From DATKOF01 sp035524795 (lineage in GTDB: Bacteria > Pseudomonadota > Gammaproteobacteria > Burkholderiales > SG8-41): a DNA stretch of 64,000 nt. Every line of letters begins with the position of its first letter. Within the stretch, counting starts at the first letter, position 1. The translations under genes were made by a program, and so were the position numbers. Below, piece after piece: positions 52,476 to 64,000 of the stretch. The DNA lies in contig DATKOF010000012.1 in the NCBI GenBank assembly GCA_035524795.1, forward strand, positions 124,001 to 188,000, written 5' to 3'. The notes below the pieces were generated by a model, which did no database searches, was not told the origin of the DNA, and saw only the letters and a program-made list of their open reading frames with translations.

Positions 52476-53074
52476 TGCGCATCAATCTGCTGCCGCACCG
52501 CGAAATCAAGCGTAAGCGGCAGCAAAAAGAATTTTTCGCCATGCTGGGGGTGGTAGTGGCGCTCGGCGTGGTAATCTGGTTTGCCGTTCACCTTTACCTC
52601 GGTGGCCGCCTCGAAGACCAGCAAGGACGCAACAAATATCTCGAGGATCAGATCGCCCTGCTGGACAAGCAAATCGACGAAATCAAGAAGCTGAAGGACC
52701 AGGTGGCAGCCCTGCTTCAGAGGAAAAAGGTCGTGGAAGCTCTGCAGGCGAACCGCAATCAGACTGTGCTGCTGCTGGACCAACTGGTGCGCCAGTTACC
52801 GGACGGCATATACCTGAAAAGCGTCCAGCAAAAAAGCAATGTGGTCAATATCACCGGCTATACGCAATCGAGCGCGCGGGTATCGACCTTCATGCGCAAC
52901 CTGGAGTCTTCCCCTTACCTTGAAAATCCGAACCTGATTGAAATCCGCGGCACGACAGACCAGGGCCGGCGCATCAACGAGTTCAGTCTGAGCGTGCAGA
53001 TCACGCGCCCCAAGGAAACGGAACCGGATTCCGGCAAAAAGCCGGCGCTGCAGAAAGCCGGCGCCACCGGCTAA
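52472..53074 (+). CDS. pilN: Type IV pilus assembly protein PilN
   Basis: 200 residues. Starts MMRINLLPHREIKRKRQQKE, the conserved INLLPxR motif that docks in PilM, followed by one membrane helix (about 24-45), a coiled region (EDQQGRNKYLEDQIALLDKQ) and a periplasmic ferredoxin-like domain (LLDQLVRQLPDGIYLKSVQQ). It pairs with PilO in the inner-membrane alignment complex. Confidence 0.95.
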   Translation: MMRINLLPHREIKRKRQQKEFFAMLGVVVALGVVIWFAVHLYLGGRLEDQQGRNKYLEDQIALLDKQIDEIKKLKDQVAALLQRKKVVEALQANRNQTVLLLDQLVRQLPDGIYLKSVQQKSNVVNITGYTQSSARVSTFMRNLESSPYLENPNLIEIRGTTDQGRRINEFSLSVQITRPKETEPDSGKKPALQKAGATG

Positions 53075-53092
53075 GGACGGACAGACATCGTG

Positions 53093-53728
53093 ATGACACT
53101 GGATGACTTAAGGCGCCTCGACCCCAAGAACATCGGCAGTTGGCCGGCCCCCGTCAGGCTCGGCCTGCTGCTGATCACGCTTATCGTAATCATCATCGCA
53201 AGCTATTTTCTCGACTGGTCGAAGCAACTCGATGCAATACATGAAGCGGCGAGAAAGGAACTTGCGCTGCGGGACACCTTTATCGACAAGAAAAAACAGG
53301 CCATTGACCTTGACGCCTACCGCAACCAGCTTGCCGAAGTCGAAAAATCGTTCGGGACGCTTCTCAAGCAGTTGCCCGGCAAATCGGAAATGGAAGCCCT
53401 GCTCACCGATATCAATCAGGCCGGGCTCGGGCGCGGGTTGCAGTTCGAGCTTTTCAAGCCCGCGTCTCAGGAATCCCTTACCGAGTTCTACGCCGAGCGT
53501 CCGATCAATATCCGTGTGACCGGCAACTATCACGACATCGGGGCGTTTGCCAGCGACATCGCAAAACTGTCGCGCATCGTGCTGCTGCAGGATATATCGT
53601 TGACGCCGAACAAGGACGGCGTGCTCGCGATGGACGCGGTAGCCAAGACCTACCGCTACCTCGACGAAGAGGAAATTGCCCAGCAGAAAAAATCGGCGAA
53701 AGATAAAAATAAGGCGCCCAAGAAATGA
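53093..53728 (+). CDS. pilO: Type IV pilus assembly protein PilO
   Basis: 211 residues from ATG 53093 (GTG 53090 is adjacent). Short cytoplasmic N-terminus (LDDLRRLDPKNIGSWPAPVR), one membrane helix (about 22-43), a coiled-coil segment and a periplasmic domain with LLKQLPGKSEMEALLTDINQ, LQFELFKPASQ and INIRVTGNYHDIGAFASDIA, the standard PilO blocks. The C-terminus is Lys-rich and overlaps pilP by four bases. Confidence 0.95.
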   Translation: MTLDDLRRLDPKNIGSWPAPVRLGLLLITLIVIIIASYFLDWSKQLDAIHEAARKELALRDTFIDKKKQAIDLDAYRNQLAEVEKSFGTLLKQLPGKSEMEALLTDINQAGLGRGLQFELFKPASQESLTEFYAERPINIRVTGNYHDIGAFASDIAKLSRIVLLQDISLTPNKDGVLAMDAVAKTYRYLDEEEIAQQKKSAKDKNKAPKK

Positions 53729-54243
53729 AGCGCGTCATCGTCCTGATGGTTTGTGTCTGCTGCGGGCTCGCTTCCTGCGGCGGAGAAAAATATTCGGAGC
53801 TCAAGCAATTCGTCAAGGATGCCGACAATCTGCCCCGCGGCCGCGTGCCGCCGTTGCCCAGCATCAAGCCCTTCGAACCGTTCAACTACGATGCTTACGA
53901 TCTTCTGGATCCGTTCAAACCGCGCAAAATTGAACCGCCGAAGGGCGCCGGCGGCGGCCTTCAGCCCGACCTTACGCGTCGCAAGGAGCCGCTCGAGGCC
54001 TATCCGCTGGAAAATCTGCACATGGTGGGGACGATTCAGCAGGGCAATGTGACTTACGCACTGGTGAAGACGCCGGACAACAATTTATTCCGCGTCAAGC
54101 CCGGCAATTATATGGGCCAGAATTTCGGGCTGATTACCGAGATCGACGAATCCTCGGTCAAGCTCAAGGAAATCGTCCAGGACAGCACCGGCGATTGGAC
54201 CGAACGGGTGAGCACTCTGACGTTGCTGGAGGAAGGAAAATAA
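53725..54243 (+). CDS. pilP: Type IV pilus assembly lipoprotein PilP
   Basis: 172 residues. Lipobox LASC (Cys18) after a hydrophobic start, a disordered Pro-rich linker (RVPPLPSIKPFEPFNYDAYD, LLDPFKPRK) that contacts PilN/PilO, and a C-terminal beta domain (LENLHMVGTIQQGNVTYALV, VKPGNYMGQNFGLITEI) that binds PilQ. It links the inner complex to the secretin. Confidence 0.95.
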   Translation: MKRVIVLMVCVCCGLASCGGEKYSELKQFVKDADNLPRGRVPPLPSIKPFEPFNYDAYDLLDPFKPRKIEPPKGAGGGLQPDLTRRKEPLEAYPLENLHMVGTIQQGNVTYALVKTPDNNLFRVKPGNYMGQNFGLITEIDESSVKLKEIVQDSTGDWTERVSTLTLLEEGK

Positions 54244-54293
54244 CCGTGGAGATCGGAACCAATCTCCAGCAGGGTAATCCAGGAGAAATTATC

Positions 54294-56462
54294 ATGACTA
54301 TCGCTACTGGCGCGCGCAAAGCCGCGCACTGCATCATCTGGCTGCTGCTCGGCATGGCCGCCCTCGGCGCCGCCGCGCAACAATTCGCGCCGTCCGGCGC
54401 CAACAGCATCGAAGACATCAAAGTCAACGTTCAGCAAAGCGGGGACGTGGTGGTCCAGATCGTGCTCAAGCAGCCGCTGGCCGGACAGCCCGGCGCATTC
54501 ACCATCAACAATCCGCCGCGAATTGCATTCGATTTCCCCAACACGGTCAACGCCCTCGGCAAAAACACCCAGGACGTCGGCCAGGGGGATCTGCGCGCGA
54601 TGAATATCGTGCAGGTCGGCGACCGCACCCGGCTGGTGATGAACCTGCTGAAACCGCTCGGCTACGACACCAGGATCGACGGCAACAATCTGATCGTCAC
54701 TCTGCAGGGCGCCGCGACGCCTGGCGCCGCTGCCGCCGCACCGCTCCCCTCCGCCGCGGCACATTTCGCCGAAGCGCAACCCTCGCAGGAAGTCCGCCAT
54801 AGCCTGCGCGACGTCAGCTTCCGCCGCGGCCCCAATGGGGAAGGAAAAATCATCGTCGATCTTTCCGATACCGGCATCGGCATCGATCTGCATCAACAGG
54901 GCGCCAATCTGATCATCGATTTCATCGACACCGCGTTGCCGAAAAATCTGGAGAAGCATTACGACGCCGTCGATTTCGCCACGCCGGTGCAAACCTACGA
55001 CGTGCTCACAGAGGGCAATAATGCGCGCATTCTGATCTCGCCCAAAGGATTGTGGGAACACGCCGCCTACCAGACCGACAAGCAGTTCATCGTCGACGTC
55101 AAACCGATCGTCGAGGATCCGACCAAATTGATTCAGGGTAGCCACGTCGGCTACACCGGAGAAAAGCTCTCCCTCAACTTCCAGAACGTTGAAGTGCGTG
55201 CGGTGTTGCAGGTAATCGCCGATTTCACCGGCTTCAACTTCATCACCAGCGACAGCGTCTCCGGAAATTTGACCCTGCGCCTCAAGGATGTTCCGTGGGA
55301 TCAGGCGCTGAAGATCATTCTTGACGCCAAGGGGCTCGATATGCGCAAGGACGGCAACGTAGTGTGGATTGCGCCGCGCGACGAAATCGCCGTCAAGGAG
55401 AAACAGGCGCTCCAGTCGCAGCAGGATATCGAGGATCTCGAACCATTGCGCACCGAGTCGTTCCAGCTCAACTATCAGAAAGCGGACGCGGTACAGAGCA
55501 CGCTGACCAACAAGGAGCAACGTATATTGTCGAAGCGCGGCAGCGCCGTCGTCGACGCGCGCACCAACACGATATTCGTGCAAGACACGCCAAGCCATCT
55601 CGAACAGGTGCGCCAGTTGCTGCGCAAGATCGACGTGCCGGTGCGGCAGGTGGAAATCCAGGCTCGCATCGTTGAAGCTTCGGACACGTTCAGCCGCAAT
55701 CTCGGGGCGCGGCTGGGCGTAACCGATCGCGGCACCGCGAACGGCCCGCCCGGAGACACGCTCGGCGGCAAGGCGGCGCAGCGTGTATCCGTCGGAGGTT
55801 CGCTCGACGCCACCGGCTTTTTCACGACCCAGGTCTCGACGCCGATTCCAACGCTCGATCAGGCGCTCGGTGTCAATCTGCCGGCTACGGGCATTGGTGG
55901 CGCTAGTCCGGGAGTGTTTTCGGTGATCCTGTTCAATGAAGCGCTGTCGCGCTTCCTGAACATGGAAGTCTCCGCCCTACAGGCAGACGGCAAGGGCAAG
56001 ATCATTTCCAGCCCCCGCGTCGTCACGGCGGATCAGAAAGAAGCTTCGATTGAATCCGGCACGGAAATCCCCTATCAGCAGGCGAGCAGCAGCGGCGCGA
56101 CCACCGTATCCTTCAAAAAAGCGACTCTGTCGCTCAAAGTCACGCCGCAGGTGACCCCCGACGACAACATCATCATGGCGCTCGATATCCACAAGGACAG
56201 CCCCGGCGCCAACACGACGGCCGGACCCTCCATCGATACCAAGCAGATAACAACCGAGGTGTTGGTGCAAAACGGCGGCACTGTCGTCATCGGCGGGATC
56301 TACACCCAGACCCAGAACGATTCCACAAACAAGGTTCCGGTGTTGGGCGATCTGCCCTATGTCGGATTTCTGTTCCGGCAGAATCAGAAACAGGACGACC
56401 GCAATGAACTGCTGATTTTCATCAGCCCCCGCATCATCAAGGATAATCTGACGGTGCGCTGA
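54294..56462 (+). CDS. pilQ: Type IV pilus secretin PilQ
   Basis: Outer-membrane channel for the pilus. 722 residues from ATG 54294 with AGGAG eight bases upstream; in-frame sequence before it overlaps pilP and lacks a signal. Signal peptide to about residue 30 (GAAAQQ). Then AMIN domains (IEDIKVNVQQSGDVVVQIVL), STN/secretin N domains (LSLNFQNVEVRAVLQVIADF, VIADFTGFNFITSDSVSGN) and the secretin domain (VEIQARIVEASDTFSRNLGA, PRVVTADQKEASIESGTEIP, VVIGGIYTQ, VPVLGDLPYVGFLFRQN, ELLIFISPRII). Full length. Confidence 0.97.
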   Translation: MTIATGARKAAHCIIWLLLGMAALGAAAQQFAPSGANSIEDIKVNVQQSGDVVVQIVLKQPLAGQPGAFTINNPPRIAFDFPNTVNALGKNTQDVGQGDLRAMNIVQVGDRTRLVMNLLKPLGYDTRIDGNNLIVTLQGAATPGAAAAAPLPSAAAHFAEAQPSQEVRHSLRDVSFRRGPNGEGKIIVDLSDTGIGIDLHQQGANLIIDFIDTALPKNLEKHYDAVDFATPVQTYDVLTEGNNARILISPKGLWEHAAYQTDKQFIVDVKPIVEDPTKLIQGSHVGYTGEKLSLNFQNVEVRAVLQVIADFTGFNFITSDSVSGNLTLRLKDVPWDQALKIILDAKGLDMRKDGNVVWIAPRDEIAVKEKQALQSQQDIEDLEPLRTESFQLNYQKADAVQSTLTNKEQRILSKRGSAVVDARTNTIFVQDTPSHLEQVRQLLRKIDVPVRQVEIQARIVEASDTFSRNLGARLGVTDRGTANGPPGDTLGGKAAQRVSVGGSLDATGFFTTQVSTPIPTLDQALGVNLPATGIGGASPGVFSVILFNEALSRFLNMEVSALQADGKGKIISSPRVVTADQKEASIESGTEIPYQQASSSGATTVSFKKATLSLKVTPQVTPDDNIIMALDIHKDSPGANTTAGPSIDTKQITTEVLVQNGGTVVIGGIYTQTQNDSTNKVPVLGDLPYVGFLFRQNQKQDDRNELLIFISPRIIKDNLTVR

Positions 56463-56480
56463 TTCCGCCTCTTCCGCGGA

Positions 56481-56512
56481 CAACGGCCGGGCGATCCCGG
56501 CCGTTGTTTTTT
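56481..56512 (+). terminator. Rho-independent terminator after pilQ
   Basis: CAACGGCCGGG (56481-56491), CGAT loop, CCCGGCCGTTG (56496-56506), T run to 56512. It ends the pil operon before aroK. Confidence 0.93.
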
Positions 56513-56561
56513 GTAAGCCCGAAGCTGCAGTGCCAACGGCGAATCACGCTACAATTCGCCG

Positions 56562-57158
56562 ATGAGCAAGCGCACCGAACCCGGCGCGATGCCGGGAAAT
56601 ATTTTCCTGATCGGGCTGATGGGCGCCGGAAAAACGTCAGTCGGACGTTTCCTTGCCAAACGGCTGAACAAGGCATTCTACGATTGCGACCAGGAAATCG
56701 AGCGCCGCACCGGTGTCAAGATTCCAGTGATCTTCGAAATCGAGGGAGAGCCCGGGTTCCGGACGCGCGAGACGGCGATACTGGGTGAACTGGTGAAAAT
56801 GCACGACATCGTCCTCGCAACCGGCGGCGGTGCGGTACTGGCCGAGGGCAACCGCCAGATCCTCAGGCGTAACGGCATGGTTGTCTACCTGCGCGCCACT
56901 GTCGACGAGTTATGGCGGCGCACCCGATACGATCGCAATCGGCCTCTGTTGCAAACCGCCGATGCGCGCACCACGCTGCAGCAGTTGCTGGAGCAGCGCG
57001 ATCCCCTCTACCGCCAAACCGCACACATCGTCGTCGAAACCGGGAGCCAGAGTCTGGCCGCGCTGGGCCGCGCGCTGGAGCGCCGTCTGCAGGATCACTT
57101 TCACGACACGCCGTCGACCGTCCCGTCTGCGCACGTGAAAAACGCCGCCCGGCATTAG
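56562..57158 (+). CDS. aroK: Shikimate kinase
   Basis: Phosphorylates shikimate at O3. 198 residues from ATG 56562; ATG 56589 (MPGNIFLIGLMGAGKT) is the alternative and matches most family starts better. Seen: P-loop GLMGAGKTSVGR, shikimate-binding DCDQEIERRTG (D-x-D), IFEIEGEPGFRTRE, ATGGGAVL, and the lid RTRYDRNRPLLQ. A possible -10 box TACAAT (56550-56555) lies so close to 56562 that it also favours the later start. Precedes aroB by four bases. Confidence 0.94.
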   Translation: MSKRTEPGAMPGNIFLIGLMGAGKTSVGRFLAKRLNKAFYDCDQEIERRTGVKIPVIFEIEGEPGFRTRETAILGELVKMHDIVLATGGGAVLAEGNRQILRRNGMVVYLRATVDELWRRTRYDRNRPLLQTADARTTLQQLLEQRDPLYRQTAHIVVETGSQSLAALGRALERRLQDHFHDTPSTVPSAHVKNAARH

Positions 57159-57162
57159 GCCC

Positions 57163-58257
57163 ATGCAAATCGTCCAGCTCGCCCTCGCCGAACGCAGCTA
57201 TCCGATATACATCGGCACCGGCCTGCTGGCGCAGGCCGAGCTGTTGCTGCGCCATCTGCCGCACGCGCGCGCCGCGGTAATCACCGACGACGTGGTCGCG
57301 CCGCTCTATCTGGACCCGCTTGCGCGGACGCTCACGGCAGCCGGCATCGAGGTGGCGAAAATCATCATCCCTGCGGGCGAGGACCACAAGGACTGGCGGA
57401 CGCTGAACCAGGTGTTCGATGCACTGCTTTCCGCGCATTGCGAACGCAAGACGACGCTGATTGCGCTGGGCGGTGGCGTGGTCGGCGACCTCGCCGGTTT
57501 CGCCGCCGCGACTTACCTGCGCGGCGTGCCTTTGATCCAGGCTCCAACCACTCTGCTGGCGCAGGTCGATTCATCGGTCGGCGGCAAGACCGCGATCAAC
57601 CACCCGCTCGGCAAAAACATGATCGGCGCGTTCTACCAGCCGCGGGCGGTGATCATCGATACCGCGACGCTGAATACCCTGCCGCCGCGCGAGATCGCGG
57701 CCGGGCTGGCGGAAATCATCAAATACGGCCTGATCCGCGATCGCGATTTCTTCGGATGGCTGGAGCAGAACATCGACGCGCTGAATGCACGCGATCCGCA
57801 CGCGCTCGTCCACGCCATCCAGCGTTCGTGCGCCAATAAGGCGGCCGTCGTCGCCGCCGACGAGCGCGAAGAACGCGGTCAGCGCGCGCTGCTCAATCTC
57901 GGCCATACGTTCGGCCACGCGATCGAAACCGGGCTCGGCTACGGCCGCTGGCTGCACGGCGAAGCCGTTGCCGCGGGGATGGTCGTCGCTGCGCGTGTGT
58001 CGGAGCAACTCGGGTTGCTCGGCCGCGCCGACGTTGGCCGCATCGTCGCCCTGCTCAAGCGCGCCCATCTGCCGACGATTGCGCCCGATCTCGGCGGCGA
58101 ACGTTATTTGCAGCTGATGGGACTCGACAAGAAGGTCGAGGCCGGCAGAATACGCTTCGTTCTGCTGCGCGGCATCGGCGCGGCGTTTCTGACAACGGAC
58201 GTCGCGCCGGCGGTGATCACCACGGCGCTGGCCGCCTCGGTCGGCGACCATGCCTGA
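57163..58257 (+). CDS. aroB: 3-dehydroquinate synthase
   Basis: Cyclises DAHP to 3-dehydroquinate. 364 residues. Seen: YPIYIGTGLL, the NAD-binding ALGGGVVGDLAGFAAATYLR, PTTLLAQVDSSVGGKTAINH, KNMIGAFYQP, LAEIIKYGLI, and metal ligands in NLGHTFGHAIETGLGYG and LHGEAVAAGMV. Pairing with aroK is standard. It overlaps the dGTPase gene by eight bases. Confidence 0.97.
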   Translation: MQIVQLALAERSYPIYIGTGLLAQAELLLRHLPHARAAVITDDVVAPLYLDPLARTLTAAGIEVAKIIIPAGEDHKDWRTLNQVFDALLSAHCERKTTLIALGGGVVGDLAGFAAATYLRGVPLIQAPTTLLAQVDSSVGGKTAINHPLGKNMIGAFYQPRAVIIDTATLNTLPPREIAAGLAEIIKYGLIRDRDFFGWLEQNIDALNARDPHALVHAIQRSCANKAAVVAADEREERGQRALLNLGHTFGHAIETGLGYGRWLHGEAVAAGMVVAARVSEQLGLLGRADVGRIVALLKRAHLPTIAPDLGGERYLQLMGLDKKVEAGRIRFVLLRGIGAAFLTTDVAPAVITTALAASVGDHA

Positions 58258-59371
58258 ACTCGCTCCGTACGCAGTCGGCCCGCACACCAGCCGCGGCCGC
58301 CGCCTGAAGGAACCGTCGCCGGCCGGTCGCAGCGAGTTCCAGCGCGACCGTGACCGGATCGTCCATTCGACCGCATTCCGGCGTCTCGAATACAAGACCC
58401 AGGTATTCGTCAACCACGAAGGCGATCTGTTCCGCACGCGTCTGACGCACAGCCTCGAAGTCGCGCAGATCGCGCGCTCGGTCGCGCGCAGTCTGCAGCT
58501 CAACGAAGACCTGACCGAAGCGATCGCGCTCGCGCATGATCTCGGCCACACGCCGTTCGGCCACGCCGGGCAGGACGCCCTGCATCGATGCATGAAGCCG
58601 TATGGAGGGTTCGAGCACAACCTGCAGTCGCTGCGTGTCGTCGATCTGCTCGAGCAGCGCTACGCGGCGTTCGACGGCCTCAACCTGTGCTTCGAAACGC
58701 GCGAGGGCATTCTCAAACATTGCTCGCCCAACAACGCGCGCCGCCTCGGCGAAATCGGCGAACGCTTCATCCAAAAGCAGCGGCCATCGCTTGAGGCCCA
58801 GCTTGCCAACGTCGCCGACGAAATCGCCTACAACAACCACGATGTCGACGATGGGCTGCGCTCGGGGTTGTTGAGCATCGAACAGTTGTCCGAAGTCGGA
58901 ATATTTGCCCGCCATATACGGCAAGTACGTCGCGAATACCCGAAAATCGACGAACGCCGGCTGGTGCACGAAACGGTGCGGCGCATGATCAGCAACCTCG
59001 TCGTCGATCTCAGCGAGCACAGCCGCCGGCTGATCCGCGATCACGGCCCGGCCTCGCTCGACGATGTGCGCCGCCTGCCGCCGCTGATCGCCTTCAGCGC
59101 CGCAGTCCGGGATCAGCAGCAGGAGCTCAAGCAGTTCCTGCGTCAGCATCTTTATCAGCATTACCAGGTGGCACGCATGACGGCCAAGGCGCAGCGGATC
59201 GTGACCGACCTGTTCCAGGCATTCGCCGCCTCGCCGCGCCTGCTGCCGCCGCAATATCAGGCGGTTGCCCGTTCCGATGTCGCGCGTACCGCTGCCGATT
59301 ACATCGCGGGCATGACCGACCGCTACGCGATGCGCGAGTACCGCAGGCTGTTTGCAGTGGACGAAATCTGA
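58250..59371 (+). CDS. dgt: Deoxyguanosinetriphosphate triphosphohydrolase-like HD protein
   Basis: 373 residues, type 2 (shorter) dGTPase-like family, which hydrolyses dNTPs to nucleoside and triphosphate. Seen: SEFQRDRDRIVHSTAFRRLE, TQVFVNHEGDLFRTRLTHSLE (His), HD motif AIALAHDLGHTPFGHAGQDA, GFEHNLQSLRVVDLLEQRY, and VADEIAYNNHDVDDGLRSGL (second metal Asp). The position between aroB and gltB is common in betaproteobacteria. Substrate preference is unproven. Confidence 0.93.
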   Translation: MPELAPYAVGPHTSRGRRLKEPSPAGRSEFQRDRDRIVHSTAFRRLEYKTQVFVNHEGDLFRTRLTHSLEVAQIARSVARSLQLNEDLTEAIALAHDLGHTPFGHAGQDALHRCMKPYGGFEHNLQSLRVVDLLEQRYAAFDGLNLCFETREGILKHCSPNNARRLGEIGERFIQKQRPSLEAQLANVADEIAYNNHDVDDGLRSGLLSIEQLSEVGIFARHIRQVRREYPKIDERRLVHETVRRMISNLVVDLSEHSRRLIRDHGPASLDDVRRLPPLIAFSAAVRDQQQELKQFLRQHLYQHYQVARMTAKAQRIVTDLFQAFAASPRLLPPQYQAVARSDVARTAADYIAGMTDRYAMREYRRLFAVDEI

Positions 59372-59419
59372 TCCTGCCGTCAGGCGTCCCAAGGACAACG
59401 GGATCGTCTTGGCAAGGTC

Positions 59420-59448
59420 TTGATACGTAGGGACATAGGCGGTATATT
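59420..59448 (+). promoter_or_regulatory. Promoter upstream of gltB
   Basis: TTGATA (59420-59425), 17 bases, TATATT (59443-59448). Five of six matches in each box with ideal spacing. Transcription would start near 59455, 77 bases before gltB. Confidence 0.75.
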
Positions 59449-59490
59449 GAAACTGTTTTAAGGATTGTTTTTTGCAATCGCACATACGTC

Positions 59491-59514
59491 AAGCCGGGAT
59501 GTCCGGCTTTTTTT
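59491..59514 (+). terminator. Terminator in the gltB leader (attenuator candidate)
   Basis: AAGCCGG (59491-59497), 5-base loop, CCGGCTT (59503-59509), T run to 59514. It lies between the gltB promoter and gltB. A small hairpin GATTG/CAATC (59463-59479) precedes it. It may also simply end dgt read-through. Confidence 0.8.
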
Positions 59515-59531
59515 GCCCCGTGAGGTAGCGC

Positions 59532-64000
<4,469 letters not shown>

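Noticed and set aside
59499..59528. A 9-codon frame in the gltB leader as a possible leader peptide
   Set aside because: Its ATG lies in the terminator loop, there is no ribosome binding site, and it has no run of one amino acid that would support attenuation.

Overview
The window is a high-GC chromosomal segment, most likely from a betaproteobacterium. The evidence is gene order: mrcA/ponA divergent from pilMNOPQ-aroK-aroB-dgt-gltB; dusB-fis-purH-purD-hemF; amgK-murU divergent from lptD-surA-pdxA-rsmA; ridA-recG-ubiC-ubiA. Genus cannot be read from the sequence. No transposase, integrase, phage gene or CRISPR array was seen. groL is cut by the left edge and gltB by the right edge.

Layout. 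1-441: groSL (minus) with a sigma70-like promoter overlapped by a CIRCE/HrcA operator. 676-6525: bioA, a beta-CASP hydrolase, PBP4 and two secreted outer-membrane beta-barrel paralogues, each with its own promoter. 6536-10431: ubiA, ubiC, recG, ridA (minus). 10438-11160: a structured leader, an unreported 35-residue membrane protein gene with a terminator, and tRNA-Ala(CGC). 11161-14439: a SapC-family gene, lgt and ilvD. 14440-16021: an accessory patch holding an RHH/RelE toxin-antitoxin pair between two diverged copies of the ilvD 3' end, then an AT-rich tail-anchored orphan. 16082-18088: a DUF255 thioredoxin-domain protein whose usual start is lost at the patch border. 18153-23309: a branched-chain amino acid (Liv) ABC operon interrupted by a GxxExxY cassette, followed by a histidine kinase and a Ser/Thr kinase fused to two receiver domains. 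26957-27890: an AT-rich orphan between two small palindromes. 27904-37977 (minus): haem, purine, Fis, ubiquinone and peptidoglycan-recycling genes. 38032-43538: outer-membrane assembly (lptD, surA), pdxA, rsmA. 43539-48209: gloA, rubredoxin, thiD, thiE, hemL, hemB. 48216-51146 (minus): a hypothetical gene and PBP1A. 51369-64000: type IV pilus pilMNOPQ, aroKB, dGTPase and gltB.

Most genes are housekeeping: cofactor synthesis (biotin, ubiquinone, haem, thiamin, PLP), envelope building and recycling (PBP4, PBP1A, AmgK/MurU, Lgt, LptD, SurA), purine, shikimate and glutamate synthesis. The less ordinary signals are the ilvD 3'-end duplication around the toxin-antitoxin pair; two members of one inverted-repeat family in operon gaps (one carrying GxxExxY, one empty); an in-frame hemF insertion with 12-bp inverted ends; a probable small RNA with an anti-Shine-Dalgarno loop between hemL and hemB; a promoter-terminator leader before gltB; and the 35-codon gene at 10762.
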